Shown in pieces: positions 22,832-32,364 of a DNA stretch of 64,000 bases. The notes below the pieces were generated by a model. It searched no databases. It saw only the letters and a program-made list of their open reading frames with translations, and was not told where the DNA came from. The DNA lies in NCBI GenBank assembly GCA_001599755.1, contig BCHX01000006.1, positions 3,645,336 to 3,709,335 of the forward strand, written 5' to 3'. Numbering within the stretch: the first letter of the stretch is position 1; each line of letters begins with the position of its first letter. A program made the position numbers and the translations under genes. The stretch comes from Gliomastix tumulicola. Its lineage: Eukaryota > Ascomycota > Sordariomycetes > Hypocreales > Bionectriaceae.

Positions 22832-23760
22832 ATGAAGGTCCTCAGCACTGGCGCGGCCCTGGCCCTGCTCGCCAACCAGGCGGCCGCTCACTACATCTGG
22901 ACTACCCTCGCTATCGGTGGCCAGACTGGCACTGGCGCTGCGGGTGGCATCCGTCCCAACTCCAACTACAACTCTCCCGTTATTGGTATGCTTACTGAAT
23001 GTCCTCGCTTGTTGATCGAGGGAGATGACTAACAAACATCTTCGCTATGCAGACCTTGCCTCCAACGACCTCCGCTGTAACGTGGGCGGCCTCACTGGCA
23101 CCGGCACCGCTGTTCGCTCGATCCAGGCTGGCCAGCAGTTCACCTTCACCACGGACGTCGCTGTCTACCACCAGGGCCCCGTGGCCGTCTACATCTCCAA
23201 GGCCAACGGCGACGTCACCACCTACCAGGGTGGCGATGGCTGGGCCAAGATTGCTGAGATCGGCCCTACCTTCAACGGCGGCAGTGCCTCGTGGAACCTG
23301 GCTCGTGAGTCAACACTCATCATCTGTTGAGACTCGGACGGACGGACCTCTGACCTTTGATGCTACAGAGAGCTACACCTTCACCCTCCCCTCCTGCGTT
23401 GCCAACGGCGACTACCTGCTCCGCATCGAGCAGCTCGGCATCCACAACCCCTGGCCCGCGGGCATCCCCCAGTTCTACGTCGGCTGCGCCCAGATCCGTG
23501 TCAGCGGCGGCGGCAGCGGCCTGAGCCCCTCGGTGGCTATTCCTGGCCACGTCAGCGCCAGCGACCCCGGCTACACGGCCAACGTGCGTACAAGATTCGA
23601 GTTCGACGACGAGATACAAGACGCTCATGCTGACTGGACACTAGATCTACAACCCCAGCTTCACTTCCTACACCGTTCCCGGTGGCCCTGTGGTAAGAAC
23701 GCCTTTCAGGTCCTTCTCACGAAGAACACATACTAACGAGTACTGCAGAGGAGGTGCTAG
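22832..23760 (+). CDS. AA9 lytic polysaccharide monooxygenase
   Basis: Secreted copper enzyme that cleaves cellulose or related glucans by oxidation. Exons 22832-22985, 23053-23304, 23369-23583, 23645-23692 and 23749-23760 give 226 residues. Seen: signal peptide (1-19) ending QAAA, so the mature protein begins with His20, the N-terminal His of the copper histidine brace. The second brace His is 91 (VYHQGP) and the axial Tyr is 172 (PQFYVGCAQI). Cys residues at 60, 145 and 175 and a final RRC fit the family's disulfides. There is no CBM1 module. The last exon has only four codons including the stop. Length is normal for a single-domain AA9. A GH32-like gene follows on the same strand. Confidence 0.93.
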
Positions 23761-24306
23761 ATCATTTGGGAAGAAGGGAGGAGGCAGCCATATACGATGG
23801 GTCGGAGGATAATCTAAACAAAAGGTCGGGGAGTCCATCTCTCCGTCTCCGTCCCGTCACTTCGAGGATATATAGGGTCAGACCCAGCATATACAATCTT
23901 ACAAATACGACCATCAAGTCTTTTGTCACCATGCTCTCCAAGTGTCGAACCGATCATTGAACTTGGGGTACAGTTGATGACTTCCGTGGTGTAGAAACAG
24001 GTACTCACTGACGTCGCCGGACGTTTGTTTGTACACTACTATCAAACCACTTCACTAAGTACTGACCCCAGATAATACCACGACTAGTCGGATTCTACTC
24101 GTAAGTGGCAGAGGCGCATCTTAGATCGACATTTGCTTTCCCCTCTTCTAGCTTTCGTCGGGGGTCGGGGAACTCGCCGATAACTGGCCGGAAAAAGGAC
24201 GCCGACTCTCCCCCGCTTTGACCTCCACGGCTTTCGCATTCTGACCATCTTTACTTCAAGAATCGCTTGTCGAGGCAATTATAACCCTTCTCTCTGAGCA
24301 AACAAC
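23761..24306. other. intergenic between AA9 and GH32-like genes
   Basis: About 550 bp; contains the LPMO 3' flank and the promoter of the next gene. Nothing else recognised. Confidence 0.5.
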
Positions 24307-25851
24307 ATGAGTCTCGATCGTCAAGTTGATAAGGGGGCTGTGGACGACTGCTACAGCCGCCCCTCGGCTTCCCAGGCCGCCGCAGATGCCATCCCCATCC
24401 TCGTTGGCGACACGTACCATCTCTTCCATCTCACCACGCCGGCGAACACGAGACATCATTCTCCCAGACTGCGCTCATCATGGTCTCGCCTCCGCTCCCG
24501 TAATCTGGTCGACTGGACTCGTGATGCCGAACCTGTCATCCACCCAGGCGAGGCGTCCAGCCCGGACGCTGATGGCGCGTGGACAGGGTGTGCAGTTCAC
24601 GGGCCGGATGGCAACATGAACATCTTCTACACAGGATACAACCTGTCTCAAAATGGGAAACAGGCCATCCTCCACTCAAAGTCAGATGATGCCTACGGCA
24701 CGACATTCGACCAAGCCGGTGCGAAGCCCATCGAAATCCAGGGACAGGGGCTATCTCAGTTCGAAGACATCGACTTCCGCGACCCATACATCTTCTTCAA
24801 CGAAGATGAAGGCCTGTACTGGATGCTCGTGGCCACGAGGCTGTCCTCCGGCCCGCATTGGAGTAGAGGTTGCATCGCCCTGCTCACATCGACGAATCTT
24901 GACGACTGGACTGTCCAGTCGGAGCCTCTTTACGCACCAAACGACATGTTCTGTCCTGAATGCCCCGAGCTCTTCACTCTAGGGAACGGAAAGTGGTACC
25001 TCGTGTATTCGCGTTTTCATGCGCCTAACGCGGGTACCGTGTACCGGGTCGCTGACAGCCCACGTGGGCCCTTTCGTATTCCGAGGGACGGATCACACGG
25101 TCGGCTCGACGGGAGGAGATGGTATGCCGCCAAGTCTTGTCCGAAGGCAGGTGATCCGACGAAGAGAATCTACTTCGGCTGGATCGGGGACTATGTCGAT
25201 GACGAGGGGAAATGGCTCTGGGGAGGAGACCTCGGCATACCGAGAGAGGTGACGGCAGATGAGCAGGGTTGTCTGAGGGTAAATATTCCCAAAGAGTATC
25301 TTGATCGGTTGGATACTGTCACACGCCAGTTAAAGATCGAAAGCACTCTAAAGCTTTCGTCCATCGGCACGACGACCACTTACTTTCCAGACCTCGATCC
25401 GCAGGCGCAAACAATGGACCTTGTAGCGAGCTTCCGAGTAGCAAGCAACGACGCTTACGCCTGTGGCGTGGTCCTCCAATCTGACAGCGCAGAAAAGGGC
25501 TTCAAGCTGCAGCTCCAGAAATCCGGCCGTGGTCTCACCACAGTCACCCTACTGACTGACTTGCCCCCGCTGGATGATTTCTGGGCCGATCAGTATAACC
25601 TGCATCTGCCACGCCCAGTAGATGGCGCTGAGCTGGTCCGACATGATAGTCTTGATCTCGATCTTGCTGGTGACGGGGCCGGAGTAGTCGTGATTATCCT
25701 GCGAGGACGGTTGGTCGAGGTCTTCTGTGGCGGACGTTCTATGAGCTGGCGGCTGCCTGTGCCGGAAGGGCAAACGAGAAGGCTTGGTTGGTTTGTTCAG
25801 GACGGAACTGCGTGTCTGGAGGATTTGAACATTTGTTGCAAGGTTGAGTGA
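24307..25851 (+). CDS. GH32-like beta-fructosidase, no signal peptide
   Basis: Single-exon, 514-residue glycoside hydrolase likely acting on fructosyl sugars (sucrose, inulin or levan type). Seen: a five-bladed propeller pattern with DAIPILVGDTYHLFHLT near the N terminus (Asp27 in the position of the nucleophile, in the shortened GDxIP form rather than the classical WMNDPNG), FRDPYIF (transition-state RDP, 158-160) and CPECPELF (acid/base Glu218 in the EC motif). A C-terminal beta-sandwich follows (about 360-514). There is no signal peptide, so an intracellular role is expected. The combination fits an intracellular GH32-type enzyme; substrate is inference. A relic of the HNH-like family starts shortly after its stop, on the other strand. 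Confidence 0.85.
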   Translation: MSLDRQVDKGAVDDCYSRPSASQAAADAIPILVGDTYHLFHLTTPANTRHHSPRLRSSWSRLRSRNLVDWTRDAEPVIHPGEASSPDADGAWTGCAVHGPDGNMNIFYTGYNLSQNGKQAILHSKSDDAYGTTFDQAGAKPIEIQGQGLSQFEDIDFRDPYIFFNEDEGLYWMLVATRLSSGPHWSRGCIALLTSTNLDDWTVQSEPLYAPNDMFCPECPELFTLGNGKWYLVYSRFHAPNAGTVYRVADSPRGPFRIPRDGSHGRLDGRRWYAAKSCPKAGDPTKRIYFGWIGDYVDDEGKWLWGGDLGIPREVTADEQGCLRVNIPKEYLDRLDTVTRQLKIESTLKLSSIGTTTTYFPDLDPQAQTMDLVASFRVASNDAYACGVVLQSDSAEKGFKLQLQKSGRGLTTVTLLTDLPPLDDFWADQYNLHLPRPVDGAELVRHDSLDLDLAGDGAGVVVIILRGRLVEVFCGGRSMSWRLPVPEGQTRRLGWFVQDGTACLEDLNICCKVE

Positions 25852-25984
25852 TGCTCTTCTTAATATTCAACATCATGTCTTCATGTCTAGTCCTATAGCT
25901 ATCCCGATGCCTCTATCTCACTCAGTCCGATGCTCATTCTCGCCGTCACTCTCGTTACTGTTCTTGGTTCTCGAAAAGTGTCAA

Positions 25985-26290
25985 GGGCGCGGCTGGAGCG
26001 TTGCCATCTGTAGCATACTCAGGACAAACGGCGGATGCTGGCTATCCAACTGCTCCCAGACCTCGGTCGCCCCAGAGAACGAGGCCATGCATGCTACAAG
26101 CCACAAGGTGAGGTGAGATATGATGACCTTCATGTCGGATCCGATCTGGGAGCTTTTTGGCAAGTCTCAAGCGCTCGCGGATGTTGTCGATGAGGCAGCC
26201 GCTGTCTCTCTGACGAAGTGGAGGTATGTCGCCCATTGTTGAGACGACACTGTAGGTAAGCGATCGTTTTCTCGCGGGAAGAATCATCAT
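25985..26290 (-). pseudogene. relic of the HNH-like family
   Basis: Two short matches to the intact copies lie close together on the minus strand. One (about 26206-26135) encodes DSGCLIDNIRERLRLAKKLP, matching the N-terminal helical block. The other (about 26103-26029) encodes WLVACMASFSGATEVWEQLD, matching the C-terminal part. They are in different frames and only about 30 bp apart, whereas in intact copies about 350 residues separate them. This is a deleted, frameshifted remnant, not a functional gene. Confidence 0.75.
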
Positions 26291-26500
26291 TCATATGTAG
26301 AAGAGTGAATATTGGTTGATCTTGAGGGGGGAAATGGGACCCAACCCAAATAAACACCAACAAATATCACCAATTATCAACTTCTCTCGCACAAATAAAC
26401 GCCTCTTGCTCCCCCAACCTTTTCTGTTCCTTCCCACCTTTTCCCTGCCTCCAAATAACTGCAACTTCTCTCCCCGACTTCGCTGCTAAATTCCCATCAC

Positions 26501-27980
26501 ATGATGGAGGATCTCCATGCTTTCGTGGACCTTGACAACCCTGAACCTCAGTTTGCCGACTCTGGAGTGCTGATCAAAAATATCCAAGCGCGTTTGCAGT
26601 TCGCCAAAAAGCTCCGTGACCGGGTCCGACAGGACAGCGCTGAAATTGACCCAAACGCTTCCGACCTGCCCAATTTCGAGCTGAACCTTATGCAACTCGC
26701 TGCGGTCATGTTCGCGGATTTGGACAGGATCCAGAGTGCGGCTTGGGACAACGAGGACGGACCATCCATCCTCAACAAAGTTCTGGCGCCCATAGAGAAC
26801 TTGCTGGGAATATGTAAGTCATAGACATCACGGCGCTTCACGCACCGCTTGTCTAAGTACCATACTAAAACCTGCTCTCTAGACCTCCAGTCGCAATCCC
26901 TCCGCACGCAGCCAGCGCCCTTTGACTCTTCAAATCCACCGCCTCATCACTCCAATGCCCCGAGAGGTAGCAAAGATGTGCCTAGAAGTGATAAAGAGAA
27001 AAACCTCGTATGCCCTATTGTATTCTGCGGAACATCTACATATCTAACTTGTCCCCCCCTCCCCTCTCTAGGCCTATGACAGAGACGGTCGAGTCTGCGC
27101 TTTTTCTGGCGAGGCTGACCCCGACAAGTACCACTGGTGGCCTTTTTCAGCAACCAGAAACCCTCGCAAATGGCGCGAGACACGAGATGCACTCCAAGGC
27201 AATATTCTTGCGCTCAGACCCGATCTACAAACCGAGCTTGAGCGACTCACTGTGCCCAGGGACGGGGAATTTGCTGGCGACCTCGCAGCGTCAGATATGA
27301 GTTGGAACATCGTATCTATGTCGCCTGGTATGCATCGATACCTCGGGATGGCTCATTTCGCTTTGAAATGGCTTGGGCCAACTGGCGACACGGTTCCCGT
27401 CGAGATCACGCGCAACAGGACGACGTACACCATCGAGTGTGCCTGTTACCGGGTTCAATGGTTTTGGCTGCCGCCGACGATCCGCGAAGCAGTTCAGCAG
27501 CACATCGTCCCCGAAAGTGAAGAGGACATAGTCCCTCGGCACCGCATTCGGCTAGATTCAGAGAACGACATCCAAGAAGTCGCCTCGCGAATCAGTGAGT
27601 CGTTTCTGCAGCGCCACAAGCGAGTTTCCACCAGGAACGCGACGGCAAGAGACGAGGCAGGTCGCCTAATTGAGAGCGGTCGCGTTTTCACGCTCAAGGT
27701 CGATAAGCGAGACTTGGTAAAGACCGAGGCTGTGGTCAAAGCCCAATGGCTTCTCGCATGCATGGCTTCGTTCTCTGGGGCTGCCGAGGCCTGGGACCAA
27801 CTTGTGACCAAGCGCCCTCCCTATCGTGGAAAGCCGCCCATGGTGTATCTAGCCCGAACAAGCCGACGCCTTTTACAGGCACCTGAGGCTGAATATGAGG
27901 ACGTTTATGAGGGCGAGTCTGAGGCCCGGGCTGAGTATGAGGATGAGGCCCAGGGAAGACAAGGTGACACTGAAGGCTAA
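26501..27980 (+). CDS. HNH-like fungal protein, copy 2 (His kept)
   Basis: Exons 26501-26813, 26883-27007 and 27072-27980 give 448 residues. Intron positions and phases match copy 1 at 18532-20140. Seen: MMEDLHAFVDL and IQARLQFAKKLRDRVR at the N terminus, then CAFSGEADPDKYHWWPFS (about 155-171) with His167 in the place expected for the first His of an HNH_2-type core. Next come CYRVQWFWLPPTIRE, LKVDKRDLVKTEAVVKAQ and an acidic tail. Copy 1 begins about 35 residues earlier, so copy 2 may be shortened or lack an upstream exon; the frame is open upstream of 26501 but has no ATG. Possible nuclease or DNA-associated protein; function unproven. Confidence 0.75.
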
Positions 27981-28184
27981 TGGGGGCCTCGAGCGCGGGA
28001 GGTGAATTACACTCTCGGCAGCTAGCTCAGGTTCAGCAGAAACCTCAGAACCACCGAGTGCCTGACGATCAGCAAGCACATCGTGCTCAGTGAGCGCCTC
28101 GTGCTCAGCAGTTGTGTCAGCTGTGTTGGGTCCAACAACTGCTACACTGTCAACTCTATGAGCTGGAGACAACTAATGCCCAGC

Positions 28185-28245
28185 CGGAAGGGAGAGTCTT
28201 CGAAAGCCGAGCAGACAAAGGGAGAGACTTCAAAAGCCGAGCATG
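28185..28245 (+). repeat. imperfect tandem repeat (about 30 bp)
   Basis: Two near-identical units beginning GGGAGAGTCTTCGAAAGCCG and GGGAGAGACTTCAAAAGCCG, followed by a partial third unit. If translated they encode repeated GESSKAE-like segments, but no gene model supports this. Confidence 0.6.
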
Positions 28246-28297
28246 TTGGGAGCTCGAAGGAGGCGGCCCCTCACGAGGTCATTTAGGCAAGGTTGAA

Positions 28298-28352
28298 ATC
28301 AGCAAAGCCTGCAAGCCTCCTCCGTGTCGTACTTCTGGAAGAGCTTGGTCTT
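28298..28352 (-). pseudogene. duplicated 3' fragment of the cupin gene
   Basis: Matches 28686-28741 (the last codons of the cupin gene) in the same orientation; about 40 consecutive bases are identical but for one. Translation gives KLFQKYDTEEA against KLLQKYDTEEA in the intact gene. It lacks the cupin core, so it is a decayed duplicate. Confidence 0.8.
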
Positions 28353-28678
28353 TGCCGCTCTCGAGGGGAGGAAGATCGCCGTATGTAACCCATGGCTGTG
28401 GCGGAGCTGTAGGTAAGAGGTCGTTTATTGGCCGGAGGAGCCGCTTATGTATAAAACAGAGGTTGTTTACCTTGGAAGGAGAGGTGGTGTATTTGTGGGA
28501 GAAAAGAGGTGGCGGGAAATTGTTGACCAGAAGTGACATCAACGTACAAAAAAGCACGCAAGCCGTTTTGCATTCAGAACGAAAAGCCTTGCGGCTTTCA
28601 TCAATTAAGGTTCCCGTTGCCTCCCCGTAGCAGCATAAACTATTGAGCGGCTCATGGTTGAGGCTACACCAACGCCGT

Positions 28679-29269
28679 TCAGTTGATCAGCAGGGCTTTT
28701 AAAGCCTCCTCCGTGTCGTACTTCTGGAGGAGCTTGGTCTTCAGGGCCTCAATCTCCTCCGCCTTCTCCGCCCTGACGCCGTCCAACATATCCTTGGCAG
28801 GGCCAATGGCATGTGCGTCGCTTAGTCCCATGATGACTGCCATGAGCACGACGCTGTCACCTACTTCCTCCAGATTCCCGTCCCCATCCAGACCGTTGAG
28901 AATCTTCAGCAGCCTCTCAAAATCGGGATCCCCAGGCGTCAGCACGACGCGGACCGTTGCCAGATCCTCCTCGCCGGTGCCACCGACACGGTACGTGTGG
29001 TACAGATGCGGCTCGACGGTGACGGGCTTGCCAACCTCGAGTTCCTTCGCCGACGACCCGAGGACATTGAGGTCGGGCGTGGTGCTGGTGTAGACGGTGA
29101 TGGACCCCCTGAGGAGGTCGAACGTCTCGGCGAAGCGGGTGTGGAAGTGCGGGGGCACAGTCGTGCCGGGGGTCATTGTCTCGATGAAGATGGTGCGTGC
29201 TCCGCCGTTTTGCGTCGTCGACTCCTCGATCTGGAAGCGACGGCTGTCGTAGCGGCGTTCAGCAGACAT
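28679..29269 (-). CDS. cupin-domain protein
   Basis: Single-exon, 196-residue protein. Seen: a cupin_2-type barrel with TPGTTVPPHFHTRFAETFDL (metal-binding His-x-His and Glu, about 33-52), a second motif EPHLYHTYRVGG (about 87-98), and a C-terminal helical tail ending ALLIN. There is no signal peptide. The fold and metal ligands are well supported; whether it is an enzyme (for example a small-molecule dioxygenase or isomerase) or a binding protein cannot be told. Its 3' end is partly duplicated 390 bp downstream. A TATA-like TATAAG is seen about 120 bp upstream on the coding strand. Confidence 0.85.
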   Translation of the reverse strand: MSAERRYDSRRFQIEESTTQNGGARTIFIETMTPGTTVPPHFHTRFAETFDLLRGSITVYTSTTPDLNVLGSSAKELEVGKPVTVEPHLYHTYRVGGTGEEDLATVRVVLTPGDPDFERLLKILNGLDGDGNLEEVGDSVVLMAVIMGLSDAHAIGPAKDMLDGVRAEKAEEIEALKTKLLQKYDTEEALKALLIN

Positions 29270-30477
29270 GGCGATGGTTGGCTCTGGGCGTGTTTGAGAC
29301 GTGTTTGATTCGGATGATGCCTAGTATTCAGCGATTAGGGACGGTCGACATCTTCAATGGGATGCCAGATGATCAACGGACGAACCCCTCTTATATCACG
29401 CACGAGCCCATGACAACTAGGGCTTACATAAGACCTGAGCCTGGGGACAGGTTCCCCGCCAAGGCTGGACGATAGAATGAGGGATCCTCCGCAGTCAAAA
29501 GTTCAGGTACCCGATAAGGACGTAAGTACCTCCTTTTGGTTCTGGCAGACTAGGCTGGGATCCAATCGGACGGAGAAACTCACGCACTCGGCTGTATTCG
29601 TCGTCAACGTGACCAGGGGGCGTCCTAGGCTTCTGCAGGTTAGGGACTAGCCAGGCACAAGCCTTCCGAACAAGACCTAGTTTGAGCTTATTTGGGAAAG
29701 CTAGGGTTCTCGAGATCGTATGTCATGAAGAGGATGCCGACTGCGTGTAGCTCCCGTAGTCACGATGCCCTAAGCAGACACGTGGTCTAGAACTAGGAGA
29801 AGAGAATGGGGGCTTCAATTCACTACACGTGAGGCCATATTTCATCATCTTGCCTGTTCCAGTGTAAGGGGAACGGGAAGTGGAATAATCCAGGGCTTCC
29901 CAATCAAGTCCTCCAATGACCCGAACGCGGCCTAGAGAGAACATAGGGCTAGGCGAAGAAAGAAGCGGCCACAGACTCAATCAAAACATAGAGCTAGTGA
30001 TTCGTTGGAGGCCTGACGCTATGTTGCTGACCACACCTTGCTAAGCTGGAGCCAAGACTGCAGACCGATCCATCAGACCGTGGTGTGTGGCTTGACTCTC
30101 TAGTAGTATACCGAGAGCATAGTAGCAACAACCAGACCATGGCCGTAGAGGAGTCGCTCGAATGGCAAGTGAAAGCAGTGTCCTTCTCTCTGAGGGGTCC
30201 GCCGAGCCTCAGGAGGAGTACAGCTCGAACGCTCGGCATACGGCGGGTCATGGGGCAGTGTCTCGATGAGAGGATAGTCGCTGCTGCCATTGTTAGTTTG
30301 ACTCGACTCGATCTGCTGCTCCAAGCTCGTGTCATGATGGTCTAATGGCGAGAGAGAAAGGCCGTCGCAAAGGCCATATGGAAGGGTGTGTAGTCGTGAT
30401 GTTTGTATGCCAAACAACTTGAACATCCGCCCTGCAGCTTGTGAGGGAGCAGGGCGTCCTTCCTCTCTCCTTGCTCG
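29270..30477. other. gene-free stretch rich in CTAG
   Basis: About 1.2 kb between two minus-strand genes with no recognised gene. The tetranucleotide CTAG occurs about 12 times between 29321 and 30100, several times more than expected. No longer repeat unit is evident. Confidence 0.45.
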
Positions 30478-31575
30478 TCACCGCCCCCCTCCCTCGAGCT
30501 GCTCCCTCTCTTCTTCCACGATGACCCTCCACTTCTTCAAAAACCACGGCGTGGCCACCCAGCTCCTCCTGTCCCAGGGCTGGAGGGCGCCCTTGCCACT
30601 CTTTTTGCTTTTCACGACATCGAGGCCACCTCTCTCGTAGATGTCCAGCTTCAGCTCCCACATGTTGAACGTGGCGGGCATCGCCGCCGAGAGCACAATG
30701 ATTCTATCGCGGAGCGCAGGAAACGGTATCAGATCCAGGCTTACGTGGTGCGGGATGAGGATCTGGTTCAGCGTGGGCCGGAGATCTGGCGGGAGCGCAG
30801 CGTTCTTCCCTCCCCGATCAAAGGCGGCGAGCAGGGCCGTGGGATCAGAGGCCGGCGTGGCGGGTCTGAAGAGGGGAGACATCATGTCGTAGCGGCAGCT
30901 GCCGATAAGGTCGAGGTCGAAGCCGAGTGCTGACGCGTTCCTGAGCATGGCCGCGAGCATGGTCGACTCCTTGAACTCGAGTGTGTTGGCCAATGGATCT
31001 GACGCAGAGGGACGGAGAGCAGGTGGTGGTGGTGTATTGCTGCCGCTGCTTCTAGAACTGGTGGGCGACGGCAACGACAGGGAAAGCGTGAAGTCGGTGT
31101 CGGACATGAGACTGGTGCTGCTGCTGTCCGTGAGGGAGCAGTCCAAAGAGCCGTCTACGTCCGCGGCTCCCATCCTGATCGCGTCCATGTCCATCGAGGA
31201 CAGATCGATGGTGTCGGCGTTGAGGAAGGGATCTTCATCTGCTGATAGGCTTCCAGACACTGTCTTGCTCTGTAGTGTGTGAGGCCTTCGAGTGCCATCA
31301 CCTGCCGACCCTGCTGAAGCTCTGAGCTCTTCTCGACGCTCTCTCCTCCTCTTTCCTAGGCACGAATGTCAGTACGAAAGATGCCATGAGTAAGAGGAGA
31401 GGCGCATACTGAAGGCCCTCTGTGCGAGACGGTTCTGCTCCTTTCTAGCCGCAGTCAAAATCCTCTTCTTCCCTGCCGGCTGCCGTTTCTCCTGCTGCCC
31501 CGATTCGATGCCCTCCTCCGTCCGATATGGGTCGAGTCCCCGAACGGGGTTCGAGAGACCGGTGTCAAGGGTCAT
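30478..31575 (-). CDS. bZIP transcription factor (DUF3425 type)
   Basis: Exons on the minus strand: 31410-31575 and 30478-31355 (54-bp intron), 347 residues. Seen: a basic region completed across the splice junction (KEQNRLAQRAF then RKRRRERREELR, about 44-68), with the conserved N-x-x-A-Q-R-x-F/Y-R pattern. A regular leucine zipper is weak or absent, as in many fungal DUF3425 proteins. A Ser/Thr/Asp-rich linker and a C-terminal DUF3425 domain follow (HHVSLDLIPFPALRDRI, WELKLDIYERGG, TPWFLKKWRV). Nuclear regulator; target unknown. It is divergent from an NmrA-like gene across a 790-bp region with five copies of a 9-bp motif, so it may control itself or that gene. Confidence 0.88.
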
Positions 31576-32364
31576 TCTGGCTCTGGATTGGTAGTCGAGT
31601 CGGTGGCTTATCCTTTCTGCTTGTGTCGTGTGCAGCGCCGCACTAAAGTGAACGTGTGCCTGATATTGTCACAAGATGAGAGGTATGCAGGGAGTAAGCC
31701 AGTGGGAGGAGAGCCGAGAAGTAAGCCAGGTCGTGCTCGGGCATTAGGGGACTTAAGAAGGGGTTTAGGAGTGGGGGATTAGCGAGCAGCAATCAGCCCA
31801 CTATGAGAGGGTGACACAAAAGAACAGCTCCGAGCGATTGTGCTGCTTCTTTTTAAGCTCGTATTCGACGCTGTAGTCCACTATATCCAGCTCCAGTATG
31901 TCGCCTAGTGGAATGCTAGTAGCATCTTTTGTGTCTCCCCTTTCCCCTAACTAGCTCCCGGGCTCCTACACAACAGCGCCTGTAGCTAGCGGACCGCCCT
32001 AAGATCGTTCTTGGCTACTCTCCCACAGGAGACGCCAAGTGTCGGGTGGCTTACTCTTTGGCTTACTCCCGAACGGTGATCGATCACTCATCGTTCGGTT
32101 GGCGTCCCGAGCTGGCTTACTCCCCATCATCGAATGAGAGGCAGACTTGGTCTCGCCTCAACGACAGCTTCACTGCTCACCTTGCAACAGACTTTCTAAA
32201 GTCCGTTCCGACACCTTCGTCAAGATGCTCGACAGAGGACACACCCCCCTCTATAAAGAGGCCCCGACGGTCCCCGACGACCACTGTTGAGAGCAGCATC
32301 AGCAGCATCAGCAGCAGCAGCACAGCAACACACCAAACACGAATACAAACACACCTCACTCGCC
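31576..32364. promoter_or_regulatory. divergent bZIP / NmrA-like promoter with repeated motif
   Basis: Shared 790-bp upstream region. It holds AGTAAGCCA at 31693-31701 and 31720-31728, and the reverse complement TGGCTTACT at 32047-32055, 32059-32067 and 32113-32121. A perfect palindrome GTGATCGATCAC sits at 32076-32087 between inverted CGAACG and CGTTCG. A TATA box at 32252-32257 serves the NmrA-like gene. Confidence 0.7.
32252..32257 (+). promoter_or_regulatory. TATA box of the NmrA-like gene
   Basis: TATAAA 108 bp before the start codon of the downstream gene. Confidence 0.55.

Larger units (their letters stand above)
27981..28678. other. mosaic of duplicated fragments
   Basis: No intact gene. 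The stretch contains an imperfect 30-bp tandem repeat (about 28185-28245), a 55-bp copy of the 3' end of the neighbouring cupin gene (28298-28352) and, at about 28370-28440, a segment resembling the 5' flank of the HNH-like relic at 26215-26300. It reads as rearranged debris of local duplications. Confidence 0.6.
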
